The notes under the pieces: model-generated
What the model was told of the DNA's origin: nothing
Database searches by the model: none
Seen by the model: only the letters and a program-made list of their open reading frames with translations
Translations under genes and position numbers: made by a program
In this document: in pieces, positions 5,118 to 5,488 of the stretch
Position numbering within the stretch: the first letter of the stretch is position 1
Layout of the letters: each line of letters begins with the position of its first letter
Assembly: GCA_043784065.1 (NCBI GenBank)
Contig: JAYVYR010000142.1
Coordinates: forward strand, 1-5,488
Length of the DNA: 5,488 nucleotides
Origin: Bog-756 sp043784065
Lineage (GTDB): Bacteria > Actinomycetota > Acidimicrobiia > Acidimicrobiales > RAAP-2
Direction of reading: 5' to 3'

Positions 5118-5488
5118 GTGACACCTGCGGAGTTGGAAACCGGTGTCGGTCGAGGTGCCCGGTGGAGCTGGCTGCGCGACAGCCGTGTCGGACCGAGCCC
5201 GTCGGTGGCCTTCGACGCCTTGTGGCTGGCTGTGTTCGTGCTGATCGGACGGTCGTCTCACGCTGAGGGGTTGACCCTTGCGGGCTACGTCCGCACAGGT
5301 TGGCCGTTCGGGGTCGGCTTGTGCGCTGGTTGGCTGGTGGCCCGGGCATGGCACCGTCCGGCGGCACTGGTGCCGACCGCACTGGTGGTCTGGCCGGTCT
5401 GTGTGGCTGTCGCCATGGTGTTGCGCGCGGTGTCTGGTCAAGGGGTGGCCCCCGCCTTCATCGGCGTGGCTGTTGCCTTCGTCGGTCT
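5118..5488 (+). CDS. DUF3054 family integral membrane protein (3' end outside window)
   Basis: The frame from GTG at 5118 stays open to the right edge, giving 123 full codons and part of another. From residue 30 it resembles the DUF3054 family of small actinobacterial membrane proteins of unknown function: FDALWLAVFVLIGRSSHAEG (32-51) with the characteristic GRxSHAEG, then TLAGYVRTGWPFGVGLCAGW (53-72), a PxALVPTALVVWPV segment, and GQGVAPAFIGVAVAFVGL at the edge. Hydrophobic stretches at about 31-44, 62-78, 82-102 and 110-124 suggest four membrane helices. The start is uncertain. GTG at 5118 follows the dehydrogenase stop by 6 bases but has no clear ribosome site, whereas GTG at 5205 would begin right at the conserved domain and remove a 29-residue Arg/Trp-containing leader. 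The short gap to the dehydrogenase suggests co-transcription, though a functional link is not implied. Probably only a short C-terminal piece is missing. Confidence 0.82.
   Translation, partial: MTPAELETGVGRGARWSWLRDSRVGPSPSVAFDALWLAVFVLIGRSSHAEGLTLAGYVRTGWPFGVGLCAGWLVARAWHRPAALVPTALVVWPVCVAVAMVLRAVSGQGVAPAFIGVAVAFVG

Noticed and set aside
5111..5150. Inverted repeat ACCGAC / GTCGGT around the DUF3054 start
   Set aside because: Six-base arms 28 bases apart with competing alternative pairings are not distinguishable from background.

Overview
The window comes from a GC-rich bacterial chromosome. The best guess is an actinobacterium (Actinomycetota), possibly of the Acidimicrobiia type. The reasons are the strong G/C bias at third codon positions, a RecA with the actinobacterial-looking KNKCSPPFKQAEFD segment, a luciferase-like F420-type oxidoreductase, a Tat-exported dimethylformamidase-like protein and a DUF3054 membrane protein. 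The class-level placement is an inference from this gene content, not something the sequence proves.

Left part (1-668): the 3' portion of recA on the + strand, entering from outside the window just before the Walker B aspartate and ending at 668. It converges on a - strand gene (827-2617, or from 2653 or 2482 with other starts). That gene encodes a Tat-signal protein of the N,N-dimethylformamidase large-subunit C-terminal-domain family. The 158-bp convergent gap holds a strong long hairpin (696-735) that probably stops transcription from both sides, and a weaker second hairpin. No recX follows recA here.

Middle (2618-2884): a 267-bp divergent intergenic region carrying two abutting tandem arrays, four exact copies of the 7-mer GTCCAGA and then six copies plus one variant of the 8-mer GGCCGGAT/C. 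They end exactly at a TAACCT -10-like hexamer. A good ribosome binding site (GAGGAG) precedes the next gene.

Right part (2885-5488): four closely spaced + strand genes, probably an operon. They are an F420-type LLM oxidoreductase (2885-3769), a SnoaL/NTF2-like small protein (3772-4275, 2-nt gap), a classical short-chain dehydrogenase (4293-5111, 17-nt gap, with a possible leaderless promoter of its own) and the start of a DUF3054 integral membrane protein (5118 to beyond the right edge, 6-nt gap). The first three look like enzymes of a small redox/catabolic cassette of unknown substrate. The divergent exported amidase-like protein may or may not be part of it.

I found no RNA gene, insertion sequence, CRISPR array or clear defence system. 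Most of the window consists of recognisable families. The least ordinary elements are the tandem arrays in the divergent promoter region and the His-Ser repeat ahead of the Tat signal.
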